A DNA stretch of 33,408 nucleotides from Bacteroidia bacterium (lineage in GTDB: Bacteria; Bacteroidota; Bacteroidia; Flavobacteriales; Flavobacteriaceae): assembly GCA_030430535.1 (NCBI GenBank), contig JAUIKY010000039.1, forward strand, positions 1 to 33,408, in the 5' to 3' direction. Positions 1 through 6,892 of the stretch are shown piece by piece. The notes beneath the pieces were generated by a model, which was not told where the DNA came from, searched no databases, and saw only the letters and a list, made by a program, of their open reading frames with translations. The position numbers and the translations under genes were made by a program. The first letter of the stretch is position 1. Each line of letters begins with the position of its first letter.

Positions 1-686
1 AAATGATGGAATACGCAAATGCTGAAATCACCTCTAAAATGAAGGAAGAAGCTAAAACCTATCAAAAACAAGGGAAAACAGTCTCATATTTAGCTATCGA
101 TAAAAAAGTGGTTGGTTATGTAGTTATTGGCGATAAGATAAAAGAAACAAGTACCCAAGCAATTAACGAGCTTCAGGAAAAAGGTATTGATGTAATTATG
201 CTAACAGGAGATAACCACGAAACAGCTCAAGCGGTAGCATCAGAATTGAATCTGGCAGATTTTAAAGCGAGTATGTTACCCGAAGACAAATTAAAGGAAG
301 TGGAGAAACTTCAAAACAACGGAAAAGTCGTTGCTATGGCTGGCGATGGTATTAACGATGCTCCTGCATTAGCAAAAAGTGATGTAGGTATTGCAATGGG
401 TACAGGAACAGATGTCGCTATTGAAAGTGCTATGATTACATTGGTAAAAGGCGATTTACACGGTATTGTAAAAGCCCGTCATTTAAGCAGTGCAGTAATG
501 AAGAACATCAAACAGAATTTATTTTTCGCGTTAGTCTATAATACGTTAGGTGTACCTATTGCAGCAGGTGTATTGTTTCCGTTCTTCGGAATACTACTTT
601 CGCCAATGATAGCAGCTTTAGCAATGAGTTTTAGCTCTGTTTCGGTTATAGGTAATGCGTTAAGATTAAGAACAATTAAAATTTAA
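1..686 (+). CDS. copA: Copper-translocating P1B-type ATPase, C-terminal part (5' end outside window)
   Basis: This is the end of a heavy-metal-exporting P-type ATPase; the reading frame is open to the window edge, so the N-terminal metal-binding and first membrane domains are missing. Visible in the 227 residues are the end of the nucleotide-binding domain, the P-domain motif MLTGDN, and the hinge GDGINDAPAL. The last two membrane helices carry YNTLGVPIAAGVL and the Met-Ser-rich MSFSSVSVIGNALRL. The YN and MxxSS residues in these helices are the pattern known for Cu(I)-selective CopA pumps. It sits 18 bp before a DUF305 gene and then a CusB-like adaptor, in what looks like one copper operon. 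The family and direction of transport (export from the cytoplasm) are well established; copper rather than silver is an inference from the motifs. Confidence 0.93.
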   Translation, partial: MMEYANAEITSKMKEEAKTYQKQGKTVSYLAIDKKVVGYVVIGDKIKETSTQAINELQEKGIDVIMLTGDNHETAQAVASELNLADFKASMLPEDKLKEVEKLQNNGKVVAMAGDGINDAPALAKSDVGIAMGTGTDVAIESAMITLVKGDLHGIVKARHLSSAVMKNIKQNLFFALVYNTLGVPIAAGVLFPFFGILLSPMIAALAMSFSSVSVIGNALRLRTIKI

Positions 687-704
687 CTATAAAATCAAAT
701 AATA

Positions 705-1187
705 ATGGAAAATTCAAAAGAACACTCAAACAAAGGGAATTACAAAACCTTCTTTATAATGTTGGCATGCTCATTTGTAGCCATGTACATCACCATGTAT
801 TTAAACACATATTCCATAGACCACGTTTGGTTTAGCTTAACCCGTTTTTACATGACCTGCTTGGGAATTTCTACCATGGCAGTTATCATGTGGTTTTTTA
901 TGCGGAGAATGTACAATGATAAAAAGAAAAATATAGCCATTCTTGCAGGTAGTTTTATCTTATTTATTGGTGCATTGATATTAGTAAGAGCTCAAAAACC
1001 GATTATTGGAGATATACTTTGGATGAAAGCCATGATACCTCATCATTCCATTGCTATTTTAACCAGTGAACGTGCAGATATAAAAGACCAAGAAGTTAAA
1101 AAATTAGCAGAAGATATTATTAAAGCACAAAGGAAGGAGATTAAAGAAATGGAAGCCATGATAAAACGATTGGAGAATGAAAAATAA
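705..1187 (+). CDS. Membrane-anchored DUF305 family protein
   Basis: The 160-residue protein has three predicted membrane helices (about residues 16-33, 44-65 and 75-94). They are followed by an extracytoplasmic helical segment with the DUF305 signature MIPHHSIAILTSE and a charged helix rich in Lys and Glu. DUF305 proteins commonly lie beside copper-resistance genes and share the His/Met-rich M-x-x-H-H core, which suggests metal binding; their exact role is not established. The gene starts 18 bp after the ATPase. Its last 11 bp overlap the start of the CusB-like gene in another frame, which indicates translational coupling within the operon. Full-length DUF305 proteins often have a longer tail, so this is a compact form. 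Confidence 0.85.
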   Translation: MENSKEHSNKGNYKTFFIMLACSFVAMYITMYLNTYSIDHVWFSLTRFYMTCLGISTMAVIMWFFMRRMYNDKKKNIAILAGSFILFIGALILVRAQKPIIGDILWMKAMIPHHSIAILTSERADIKDQEVKKLAEDIIKAQRKEIKEMEAMIKRLENEK

Positions 1188-2952
1188 TAAAATAGTCATA
1201 TATATTGGTATACTCGTAGTTGGTGTATTGTTGGGGTGGTTGCTTTTTGGAGGCTCACCAAATGAAGAAACAGACCATAATCACGATCCCGTTGCAGAAA
1301 GCAACCAAATGTGGACCTGCTCAATGCACCCACAAATTATGCAACCCGAACCAGGCGATTGCCCCATTTGTGGAATGGACTTAATTCCTGCCGAAGCTGG
1401 AGCGGATGGTTTAACAGCAGACCAGTTTAAATTAACTGCTAACGCAATGGCTTTGGCAAACATTCAAACTACGGTGGTTGGTAATGGTTCAGTCGAAAGT
1501 GGAACAATAAAACTATCAGGTAAAATAGCCGAAAATGAAGAAGCAAATGCTGTACAAGTAAGTTATTTTTCTGGTAGAATTGAGCGTTTAGATATCAGTT
1601 TTACTGGTGAAAAAGTACGCAAAGGACAATTGTTAGCAAACATTTATTCACCAGAATTATATGCAGCACAACAAGAATTGATTACAGCGTCTTCTTTAAA
1701 AGAATCACAACCTGCTTTATACAAAGCGGTACGTAATAAACTAAAACTTTGGAAGCTGTCTGAAAACCAAATCAACCAAATTGAAACATCTGGCAAAGTC
1801 ATTGAAAATTTCCCTGTGTATGCTACTGTTTCGGGTACGGTAACTGAAAAATTGGTAGAACAAGGCGACTACATCAAACAAGGGCAACCCTTGCTTAAAA
1901 TAGCTAATCTCAATACGGTTTGGGCCAATTTTGATGTCTACGAAAATCAAATCGATTTATTAAAAAAAGGTCAAGAAGTTAAAATAACTACCAATGCATA
2001 TCCCAATAAAGTATTTAAAGGAACAGTAGATTTTATAGACCCTGTTTTAAATACCAACACACGTACTGTCGATTTACGCGTGGTTTTAAATAATAAAGAA
2101 GCCATTTTTAAACCGGGAATGTTTGTAACCGCAGAAATTGAAGGTAATAAATCGAATTTGAATGAAGTAATAACGATACCATCGTCAGCAGTGCTTTGGA
2201 CAGGAGAACGCTCTGTAGTGTATCTCAAAACAAATCCCGATGAACCTGTTTTTGAATTAAAAGAAGTGGTTTTAGGAAGAAGGCTGGGTGGTCATTATGA
2301 GGTAATTGAAGGTCTGTATGAAGGAAATGAAATTGTTATCAACGGAACATTTACGGTGGATGCTGCAGCACAACTTCAAGGTAAAAAATCTATGATGAAC
2401 AAGCAAGGTGGTAAAACAATGACGGGGCATGAAGGTCATTTAGGTATGGATAATAATACATCAAAAAATAAAAGTGAACACGCTAATATAAATGAACGCT
2501 TAAAAGTGTCGGAGAAATTTCAAGAGCAATTAAAAGAGGTATACAATGATTACATCAATTTAAAAGATGCTTTAGTAGAAGAAGACTCAAAAGGCATTTC
2601 AGAATATGCATCATCTTTACTATCAAATTTAAGCAAGGTAGATATGAAGTTGCTAAAAGATGAAGCGCACAATCATTGGATGTTATTAGTAGGCGACATA
2701 AAATCTTCCACAACTTCAATAGCCGGTTCTCAAGACATTAAAACTCAAAGAAATCACTTTAAACATTTGTCTTCACATTTAATAAAAGCGGTTCAATTAT
2801 TTGGTGTCAATGAAACGGTATATGTAGAATTTTGCCCTATGGCAGATAACAATAACGGAGCGTATTGGTTAAGCAAAGAAAAACAAATAAGAAATCCATA
2901 TTTTGGTGAAGCCATGCTATCCTGTGGAGAAGTAGAGCAAACAATCAAATAA
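1177..2952 (+). CDS. cusB: CusB-like RND efflux periplasmic adaptor with N-terminal metal-binding and C-terminal DUF3347 domains
   Basis: This 591-residue protein belongs to the HlyD/CusB family of periplasmic adaptors that join an inner-membrane RND pump to an outer-membrane channel. Residues 6-24 form a membrane anchor. Residues about 46-71 form the small heavy-metal-binding domain (WTCSMHP, then CPICGMDLIP) with Cys48, Met50, His51, Cys62 and Cys65. Residues about 85-400 form the barrel-sandwich and beta-barrel adaptor core. A His/Met-rich linker (GHEGHLGMDN) leads to a DUF3347 domain ending in VYVEFCPMADNNNGAYWLS and FGEAMLSCGEV. The ATG overlaps the DUF305 gene by 11 bp. No CusA-like pump or CusC-like channel gene follows it. 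The adaptor could therefore serve a pump encoded elsewhere, or a pump upstream of the window. Copper or silver is the likely substrate. Confidence 0.92.
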   Translation: MKNNKIVIYIGILVVGVLLGWLLFGGSPNEETDHNHDPVAESNQMWTCSMHPQIMQPEPGDCPICGMDLIPAEAGADGLTADQFKLTANAMALANIQTTVVGNGSVESGTIKLSGKIAENEEANAVQVSYFSGRIERLDISFTGEKVRKGQLLANIYSPELYAAQQELITASSLKESQPALYKAVRNKLKLWKLSENQINQIETSGKVIENFPVYATVSGTVTEKLVEQGDYIKQGQPLLKIANLNTVWANFDVYENQIDLLKKGQEVKITTNAYPNKVFKGTVDFIDPVLNTNTRTVDLRVVLNNKEAIFKPGMFVTAEIEGNKSNLNEVITIPSSAVLWTGERSVVYLKTNPDEPVFELKEVVLGRRLGGHYEVIEGLYEGNEIVINGTFTVDAAAQLQGKKSMMNKQGGKTMTGHEGHLGMDNNTSKNKSEHANINERLKVSEKFQEQLKEVYNDYINLKDALVEEDSKGISEYASSLLSNLSKVDMKLLKDEAHNHWMLLVGDIKSSTTSIAGSQDIKTQRNHFKHLSSHLIKAVQLFGVNETVYVEFCPMADNNNGAYWLSKEKQIRNPYFGEAMLSCGEVEQTIK

Positions 2953-2972
2953 ATTAACTCAAATTATAAATA

Positions 2973-3413
2973 ATGAAGAAAGTAATTTTAAACGTAGCTG
3001 TAATAGTAGCTGTAGGTTTAACAAGTTGTAAAAACGAAGCCAAAAAAGTTCAAGAAACTACAACAACAGAAGAATCAAAGGAAATCGCAATAACAAACTT
3101 GTCTTTTGGTGTAAGGGGTAATTGCAGTATGTGTAAAAACACTATTGAAAAAGCAGCCAATAGTGTTGAAGGTGTTACAGCAGCCAATTGGGACGTAAAC
3201 AAAAAGAAAATCGATGTATCTTTTGATAGTTCTAAAACCGATGCTATGGCCATTCATAATGCCATCGCTGCATCGGGGTATGATACTGAAAAAGTTGCGG
3301 GAAAAGAGGAAGCCTACAAAAAATTGCCAGGTTGCTGCCAATACGACCACGAAATGATGATGAACCAATCTGGTGAAGCGGAAAGTGATGACCATTCTGG
3401 GCATAATCATTAA
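2973..3413 (+). CDS. Heavy-metal-associated (HMA) domain lipoprotein with His-rich tail
   Basis: The 146-residue protein starts with a lipoprotein signal peptide (lipobox LTSC, Cys19). It continues with an HMA/CopZ-like fold at about residues 40-105 whose metal site is GNCSMCKNTIE, the classical MxCxxC-type loop with Asn in place of the first Met-like position. The C-terminus holds LPGCCQYDHEMMMN and a tail DDHSGHNH, offering further Cys, Met and His ligands. It lies 20 bp after the CusB-like gene and is the last gene before a hairpin terminator. A periplasmic or outer-membrane-attached copper chaperone or scavenger that hands metal to the adaptor is the natural reading, but this is inferred from domain and context only. 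Confidence 0.85.
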   Translation: MKKVILNVAVIVAVGLTSCKNEAKKVQETTTTEESKEIAITNLSFGVRGNCSMCKNTIEKAANSVEGVTAANWDVNKKKIDVSFDSSKTDAMAIHNAIAASGYDTEKVAGKEEAYKKLPGCCQYDHEMMMNQSGEAESDDHSGHNH

Positions 3414-3421
3414 ATAGTTAA

Positions 3422-3462
3422 CTTAAAAGGAGTCTTTTTCATGTAAATGGGCTCTTTTTAAG
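3422..3462 (+). terminator. Hairpin terminator after the copper operon
   Basis: The arms 3422-3435 and 3449-3462 pair over 14 positions with three G-U pairs and no gaps, around a 13-base loop. The left arm carries an A-run and the right arm a T-run (CTCTTTTTAAG). It lies 9 bp past the HMA lipoprotein stop. The mirrored A and T runs mean it could also work in reverse, though there is no minus-strand gene here to end. Confidence 0.7.
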
Positions 3463-3591
3463 ATTAAAGCAAACACTATTTATATATTTTACCACGCAAA
3501 TGTGTTAAAATTTCTAATCAAATGGATTCATAAGTTCAAGTGTATCTTTTTATATTTAGTCTTGAAAAGTTAGGTTGAGAAAGATAGGATT

Positions 3592-4920
3592 ATGAAAATA
3601 AAACAGTTTGAATACAAGCCTTTGTCGCACTTTTCTTATGCTATTATAAGCAATGGTGAAATGGCAATTATTGATCCAGAAAGAAATCCCAGCTTGTATT
3701 ATGAGTATGCTAGAGCCAATAATGCCAAAATTACTGCTGTGCTTGAAACGCATCCCCATGCCGATTTTGTAAGCTCACATTTGCAAATACATAAGGAAAC
3801 GGGAGCGACTATATATAACAGTAGGAAATTGAAAGCCGATTATCCGCATGCCAATTTTGACGAAGGTGATGTAATACCGCTAGGCACCATAAGCTTCACA
3901 GCTCTTAACACACCAGGGCATTCTCCAGACAGTATTATAATTGTGGCAAAAGAAGGAAATAAAACAGTATTATTTACAGGGGATACACTTTTTGTAGGAG
4001 ATGTGGGTCGACCTGACTTAAGAAATGATGGCGGAAATAAAAAAGAGAAACAACAAGAACTAGCCGAAGCTATGTTTAATAGCATTCATACAAAGTTCAA
4101 CGGGCTTCCAGACGATGCAGTGGTTTATCCTACACATGGCGCGGGTTCATTATGTGGTAAAAGTATGGGAGATGCTAAAAGTAGTACCTTAGGAAAGGAG
4201 CGCAAGAACAATTGGGCTTTTAAAACCACCGATAAAACAAAATTCATAAAAAAATTAGTAGAAGATTCGCCTTTCATCCCTTCCTATTTTGAATATAATG
4301 TCGATTTGAATAAAAAAGGAGTCGAAACTCTGCGTAAAGCCATTTCAAAAGTTTCATTTAAAATGAATAGCAATCTTCGCGGATTAAGTGTCGATATTCG
4401 TGATGAAAGTAAATTTAAAAAAGGACACCTCAAGAATAGTGTGAATATACAAGGGGAATCAGAATCAGCAAAATTTGAAACTTGGTTGGGGGCATTAATA
4501 AATCCGGAAGAAAAGTTCAATATAGTCATTGACCACCCAAAACAATTGGAAGCCATTTTGCAACGGGTGGCAAAAATCGGGTATGAAAACCAGCTCCAAA
4601 AGGTGGTAACCTTACCAAGCGTTAAATTAAAAGAAACAAGTTTGCTGAATGTTGACGATTTAAAAAATAACCCAAAGGGTTACACCATTATAGATGTACG
4701 AAATAAAAGTGAAGTAGAGGAGGGTAAAGTGTTTGAAAGTGCTATCTCCATACCGTTACATACATTGCGCGACAACATTCAAAAAATCCCAACGAATAAA
4801 CCAGTGGTAGTACATTGCGCGGGTGGCTATAGAAGTGCAGCGGGAAGTAGTATTATTGAGAACCACTTAGAAAACACCAAAGTTTATGATTTGGGAGACA
4901 GAGTAAATGATTTCAAATAG
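3592..4920 (+). CDS. CstB-like persulfide dioxygenase-rhodanese fusion (MBL fold)
   Basis: This 442-residue protein has the three-part layout of CstB-type enzymes, which oxidise low-molecular-weight thiol persulfides and transfer sulfur to form thiosulfate. Residues 1-190 are a metallo-beta-lactamase fold with iron ligands HPHAD (His54, His56, Asp58), His110 in GHSPD, Asp131 in TGDTLFVGDVGRPDL, and His182 in PTHGAGSLCG; Cys188 lies beside the site. Residues about 255-340 are a rhodanese-like domain without an active Cys. Residues about 350-442 are a second rhodanese whose loop CAGGYRSA carries Cys409. Length and domain order fit the family. Neighbours are sulfur-transport genes, and bshA for bacillithiol, a known persulfide carrier, lies later in the window. 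The exact substrate is inferred. The C-terminal end (DLGDRVNDFK) is short and less typical. Confidence 0.88.
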   Translation: MKIKQFEYKPLSHFSYAIISNGEMAIIDPERNPSLYYEYARANNAKITAVLETHPHADFVSSHLQIHKETGATIYNSRKLKADYPHANFDEGDVIPLGTISFTALNTPGHSPDSIIIVAKEGNKTVLFTGDTLFVGDVGRPDLRNDGGNKKEKQQELAEAMFNSIHTKFNGLPDDAVVYPTHGAGSLCGKSMGDAKSSTLGKERKNNWAFKTTDKTKFIKKLVEDSPFIPSYFEYNVDLNKKGVETLRKAISKVSFKMNSNLRGLSVDIRDESKFKKGHLKNSVNIQGESESAKFETWLGALINPEEKFNIVIDHPKQLEAILQRVAKIGYENQLQKVVTLPSVKLKETSLLNVDDLKNNPKGYTIIDVRNKSEVEEGKVFESAISIPLHTLRDNIQKIPTNKPVVVHCAGGYRSAAGSSIIENHLENTKVYDLGDRVNDFK

Positions 4921-4944
4921 TTTCAATATTAATCCAAGTTATAT

Positions 4945-5512
4945 ATGTCTATTATAAACGAACCTTGGCCATGGTATATAGATGGACCGTTAATTGCGTT
5001 AGTCATGTTTCTGCTATTGTTTGTTGGTAAGCAATTTGGAATGTCATCTAATTTACGCACAGCCTGTGCAGCTATTGGCTATTGGCGCAGGGAAATTAGC
5101 AGATTATTTTAAATATGATTGGAAGTCTAAAAGATGGAATTTGATAGTTGTAGTAGGTGCAGCTATTGGTGGATTTTTAGCTTCCAATTACATGAGCCAT
5201 TCTAGTGTGGAAATTAATCCTAAAGTTGCGCAACAACTTGCTCATGATTATAATATATAAAGTGCAGGTGAAAGTTATTTGCCGACCGAAATATTTTCGT
5301 TTGAAGCGTTAGGAGATCCGTTTAATATCGCCGTTCTTTTAATTGGTGGCATATTGGTTGGTTTTGGCGCTCGATATGCTGGAGGTTGTACATCTGGACA
5401 CGGTATATCCGGTTTAAGTAATTTACAAATACCGTCGTTAATTGCTGTTATAGGCTTTTTTATTGGAGGTATAATAATGGTTCATTTAATCTATCCTTTA
5501 ATTTTTGCATAA
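4945..5512 (+). pseudogene. Broken YeeE/YedE-family sulfur transporter gene
   Basis: The intact protein would be a membrane protein of about 188 residues, starting [20 protein letters not shown] and carrying the family motif GARYAGGCTSGHGISGLS near the end. YeeE/YedE proteins import thiosulfate or similar sulfur compounds. Two lesions break it. The 7-bp unit CTATTGG is tandemly repeated at 5072-5085, so the starting frame runs to a stop at 5110-5112 after 55 residues, while homology continues one frame over. In that new frame an in-frame TAA at 5258-5260 interrupts the protein between HDYNI and SAGESYLPTEIF. Removing one 7-bp copy restores the reading [20 protein letters not shown]. Restart at a TTG near 5279 could still give a C-terminal fragment. 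The partner gene starts 1 bp after the final stop. Confidence 0.85.
5072..5085 (+). repeat. 7-bp tandem duplication (CTATTGG x2) causing a frameshift
   Basis: Two adjacent copies of CTATTGG lie inside the YeeE/YedE coding sequence. Deleting either copy joins the frame that starts at 4945 to the frame carrying the rest of the protein. This is the direct cause of the first break and is typical of replication slippage. Confidence 0.85.
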
Positions 5513-5513
5513 A

Positions 5514-5951
5514 ATGAAGCAGATAGTGTATTTATTTATTGGGATTTTATTCGGTATTGTAATGTACAAGTCCGAAGCGGCCTCTTGGTTTCGTATCTAC
5601 GAAATGTTCCAGTTTGGCTCTTTCCATATGTATGGTATTATGGGGTCTGCAGTACTTTTAGGCATTGTTGGAGTGCAAATTATTAAGCGAAAAAAATTAA
5701 AACCGCTTGAAGGAAATGAAATGAGTTTAAAACCCAAAGAAAAAAGTGTAGCACGGTATTTAATAGGTGGTATCGTTTTTGGGTTAGGTTGGACGCTAGC
5801 GGGCGTATGTCCGGGGCCAATGTACGTACTCGCTGGAGCAGGTTATGCTTCCGTTCTTGTTGTAATATTAGGTGCATTAATTGGCACTTTTCTTTATGGA
5901 GTTCTTAAAAAGAAATTGCCCAATGATTTTCATCAGCAGGACTTTAACTAA
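5514..5951 (+). CDS. DUF6691/YeeE-YedE family membrane protein (partner half)
   Basis: The 145-residue protein has four likely membrane helices and the family motif WTLAGVCPGPMYVLAGAG at about residues 99-116. In Bacteroidota this protein is the usual second half of a two-gene YeeE/YedE sulfur-transport unit. The ATG at 5514 was chosen: it follows the preceding stop by 1 bp and begins MKQIVYLFIGILFGIVMYKS, a proper first helix, whereas a TTG three codons earlier lies inside the upstream gene. The gene itself looks intact although its partner is broken. It may be a leftover, or it may work with another copy elsewhere. Confidence 0.82.
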   Translation: MKQIVYLFIGILFGIVMYKSEAASWFRIYEMFQFGSFHMYGIMGSAVLLGIVGVQIIKRKKLKPLEGNEMSLKPKEKSVARYLIGGIVFGLGWTLAGVCPGPMYVLAGAGYASVLVVILGALIGTFLYGVLKKKLPNDFHQQDFN

Positions 5952-5968
5952 TGGTGGGGAGTAGAATC

Positions 5969-6058
5969 ATGAAAAGGAAATTCGACAATAAACGGCGAAA
6001 CCGAGAATTATTGAAATCAAAACCTTTGAACAATAATTTAAGAGCTTATAAAAAATAG
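5969..6058 (+). CDS. Possible small basic peptide ORF (29 aa)
   Basis: An ATG 18 bp after the DUF6691 stop opens a 29-codon frame, MKRKFDNKRRNRELLKSKPL and nine more residues, with 11 Lys/Arg. Its stop lies inside the right arm of the terminator hairpin at 6040-6064. I recognise no family. The composition could suit an RNA- or nucleic-acid-binding small protein, but an ORF this short can arise by chance. Confidence 0.25.
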   Translation: MKRKFDNKRRNRELLKSKPLNNNLRAYKK

Positions 6059-6077
6059 GCTTTTATGTATTTTTTTT
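6040..6077 (+). terminator. Probable Rho-independent terminator after the sulfur cluster
   Basis: Arms 6040-6049 (AAGAGCTTAT) and 6055-6064 (ATAGGCTTTT) pair over ten positions with two G-U pairs around an A5 loop. The right arm runs into TTTTATG and a further T8 run ending near 6077. It lies about 90 bp past the DUF6691 gene. Confidence 0.55.
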
Positions 6078-6100
6078 AATATTATTTTAATTAGAATCAT

Positions 6101-6108
6101 TAGTTTTG
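6101..6108 (+). promoter_or_regulatory. Candidate Bacteroidota -7 promoter box TAGTTTTG
   Basis: TAGTTTTG matches the Bacteroidota -7 consensus TAnnTTTG exactly. No TTG lies at the usual -33 position, so the match is incomplete. A transcript starting here would run into the nested inverted repeats at 6130-6205. Confidence 0.3.
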
Positions 6109-6129
6109 TTTAAGGCTAATTTCCGTGGA

Positions 6130-6205
6130 ACTTCCCTTACTGATTGTACCTCATTTTATGTTAAGTACTGTAAATAAAGAAAAACATAATTATGTACCGG
6201 GAAGT
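6130..6205. repeat. Nested inverted repeats (possible structured RNA)
   Basis: Three pairs of complementary arms are nested in order: ACTTCCC (6130-6136) with GGGAAGT (6199-6205), GTAC (6146-6149) with GTAC (6194-6197), and TTATGTT (6156-6162) with AACATAA (6183-6189). The enclosed loop is about 20 bases. They could form one long imperfect stem in RNA. The DNA is AT-rich, so part of this may be chance. Confidence 0.35.
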
Positions 6206-6210
6206 AGCCG

Positions 6211-6262
6211 CTATTCTTTAACAGCAATCACCCTAATTTAAGTGTCAACATTATCGGTAATC
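6211..6262 (-). pseudogene. Remnant of a ridA-like 3' end
   Basis: Read on the minus strand, the sequence gives ATTAGGGTGATTGCTGTTAA and then AGAATAG, that is IRVIAVKE followed by a stop. This is the typical RidA C-terminus and closely matches the end of the intact ridA at 7845 (ISVIAVK). Upstream, TTACCGATAATGTTGACACT reads as LP-I-NVD-x if one base is restored, the expected strand LPxNVxIEI. An in-frame TAA sits where Glu is expected. Nothing further upstream resembles RidA. The match is short, so coincidence cannot be excluded. Confidence 0.42.
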
Positions 6263-6319
6263 CCGAACAAAAAGTAAATATAATTCAAATTTTATGTTCT
6301 GAGTAGATAAAGTCCCATG

Positions 6320-6339
6320 ATGCTTATGAAAATAAGCAT
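6320..6339. repeat. Perfect 8-bp hairpin with GAAA tetraloop
   Basis: ATGCTTAT (6320-6327) and ATAAGCAT (6332-6339) enclose GAAA, a GNRA-type loop. Flanking CC (6315-6316) and GG (6340-6341) can extend the stem past a 3-base bulge. No T-run follows, so it is not a standard terminator. It lies about 85 bp before the flavin-binding protein gene. Confidence 0.4.
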
Positions 6340-6344
6340 GGCTC

Positions 6345-6376
6345 TTGTTAGCTGATAAAAATCATAGTCTATTTTG
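6345..6376 (+). promoter_or_regulatory. Weak promoter candidate for the flavin-binding protein gene
   Basis: TTG at 6345-6347 and TATTTTG at 6370-6376 are separated by 22 bp. The second element is one base shorter than the consensus TAnnTTTG. It lies 48 bp before the ATG at 6424. Confidence 0.25.
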
Positions 6377-6423
6377 CTTGTATCGTGTACTTTAACAGCT
6401 ATACTAACTTTAAAACTAGAATC

Positions 6424-6879
6424 ATGATACAGACATTAAATAAAAGTGAATGTGAAGGCATTTTAGCATCGAACTGCATTGGGAATTTAGCCTATATCTA
6501 TAGAGGGCGTCCTTTGATATTGCCCATGACTTACTTTTACGATGAAAAAAGGAGAGTAGTAATAAGTTATTCTGCCGAAGGCCAAAAAATTAGAGCCATG
6601 CGCGAAAACAAAAACGTATCTATTTTGGTTACGGAAATACATTCAATAAATTCATGGAATTCGGTATTGGTGCAAGGTACGTTTAAAGAGCTTTCTGGTG
6701 CAACCGCAAAAGCACAACTGCATCTGTTTTCTTTGGGGGTAAAAGACGTAGTAATACAAAATGAACATCGAAAACTCGATTTTATTGATGAGTTTTCGAG
6801 TAAAATGCAAAACGAAAGTACGTCAGTGGTTTTTCAAATAAAGGTAGAAGAACTCACCGGACGAATGCGTCGTAACTAA
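6424..6879 (+). CDS. Pyridoxamine 5'-phosphate oxidase family (NimA-like) flavin-binding split-barrel protein
   Basis: The 151-residue protein starts MIQTLNKSECEGILASNCIG. This is the pattern of the NimA-like branch of the FMN-binding split barrel: a short helix, then GNLAYIYRGRPLILPMTYFYD, GQKIRAMRENKNVSILV and NSVLVQGTFKEL. Family members bind flavin and include nitroreductase-like and general stress proteins; the true substrate is unknown. The ATG at 6424 was preferred to an upstream GTG at 6385 because homologues begin near this ATG and the added residues look untypical. The gene lies 13 bp before a lipoprotein gene and may be co-transcribed with it. Confidence 0.82.
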   Translation: MIQTLNKSECEGILASNCIGNLAYIYRGRPLILPMTYFYDEKRRVVISYSAEGQKIRAMRENKNVSILVTEIHSINSWNSVLVQGTFKELSGATAKAQLHLFSLGVKDVVIQNEHRKLDFIDEFSSKMQNESTSVVFQIKVEELTGRMRRN

Positions 6880-6892
6880 TTATGTAATAATC

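Larger units (their letters stand above)
6078..6423. other. Gene-poor, degenerate intergenic region
   Basis: No convincing intact gene lies in this stretch. It holds a -7 like box (TAGTTTTG, 6101-6108) and nested inverted repeats at 6130-6205. It also holds a fragment resembling the 3' end of ridA on the minus strand (6211-6262), a perfect 8-bp hairpin with a GAAA loop at 6320-6339, and a weak promoter before the next gene. Decay of former genes together with retained regulatory DNA is the simplest reading. Confidence 0.6.

Noticed and set aside
3075-3410. 111-residue minus-strand frame opposite the HMA lipoprotein
   Set aside because: The plus-strand gene has clear lipobox and metal motifs. 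The antisense frame is hydrophobic low-complexity text without homology I recognise.
4880-4920. Possible frameshift at the C-terminus of the CstB-like enzyme
   Set aside because: The ending DLGDRVNDFK is untypical, but total length and domain order match the family and no single-base change clearly gives a better end.
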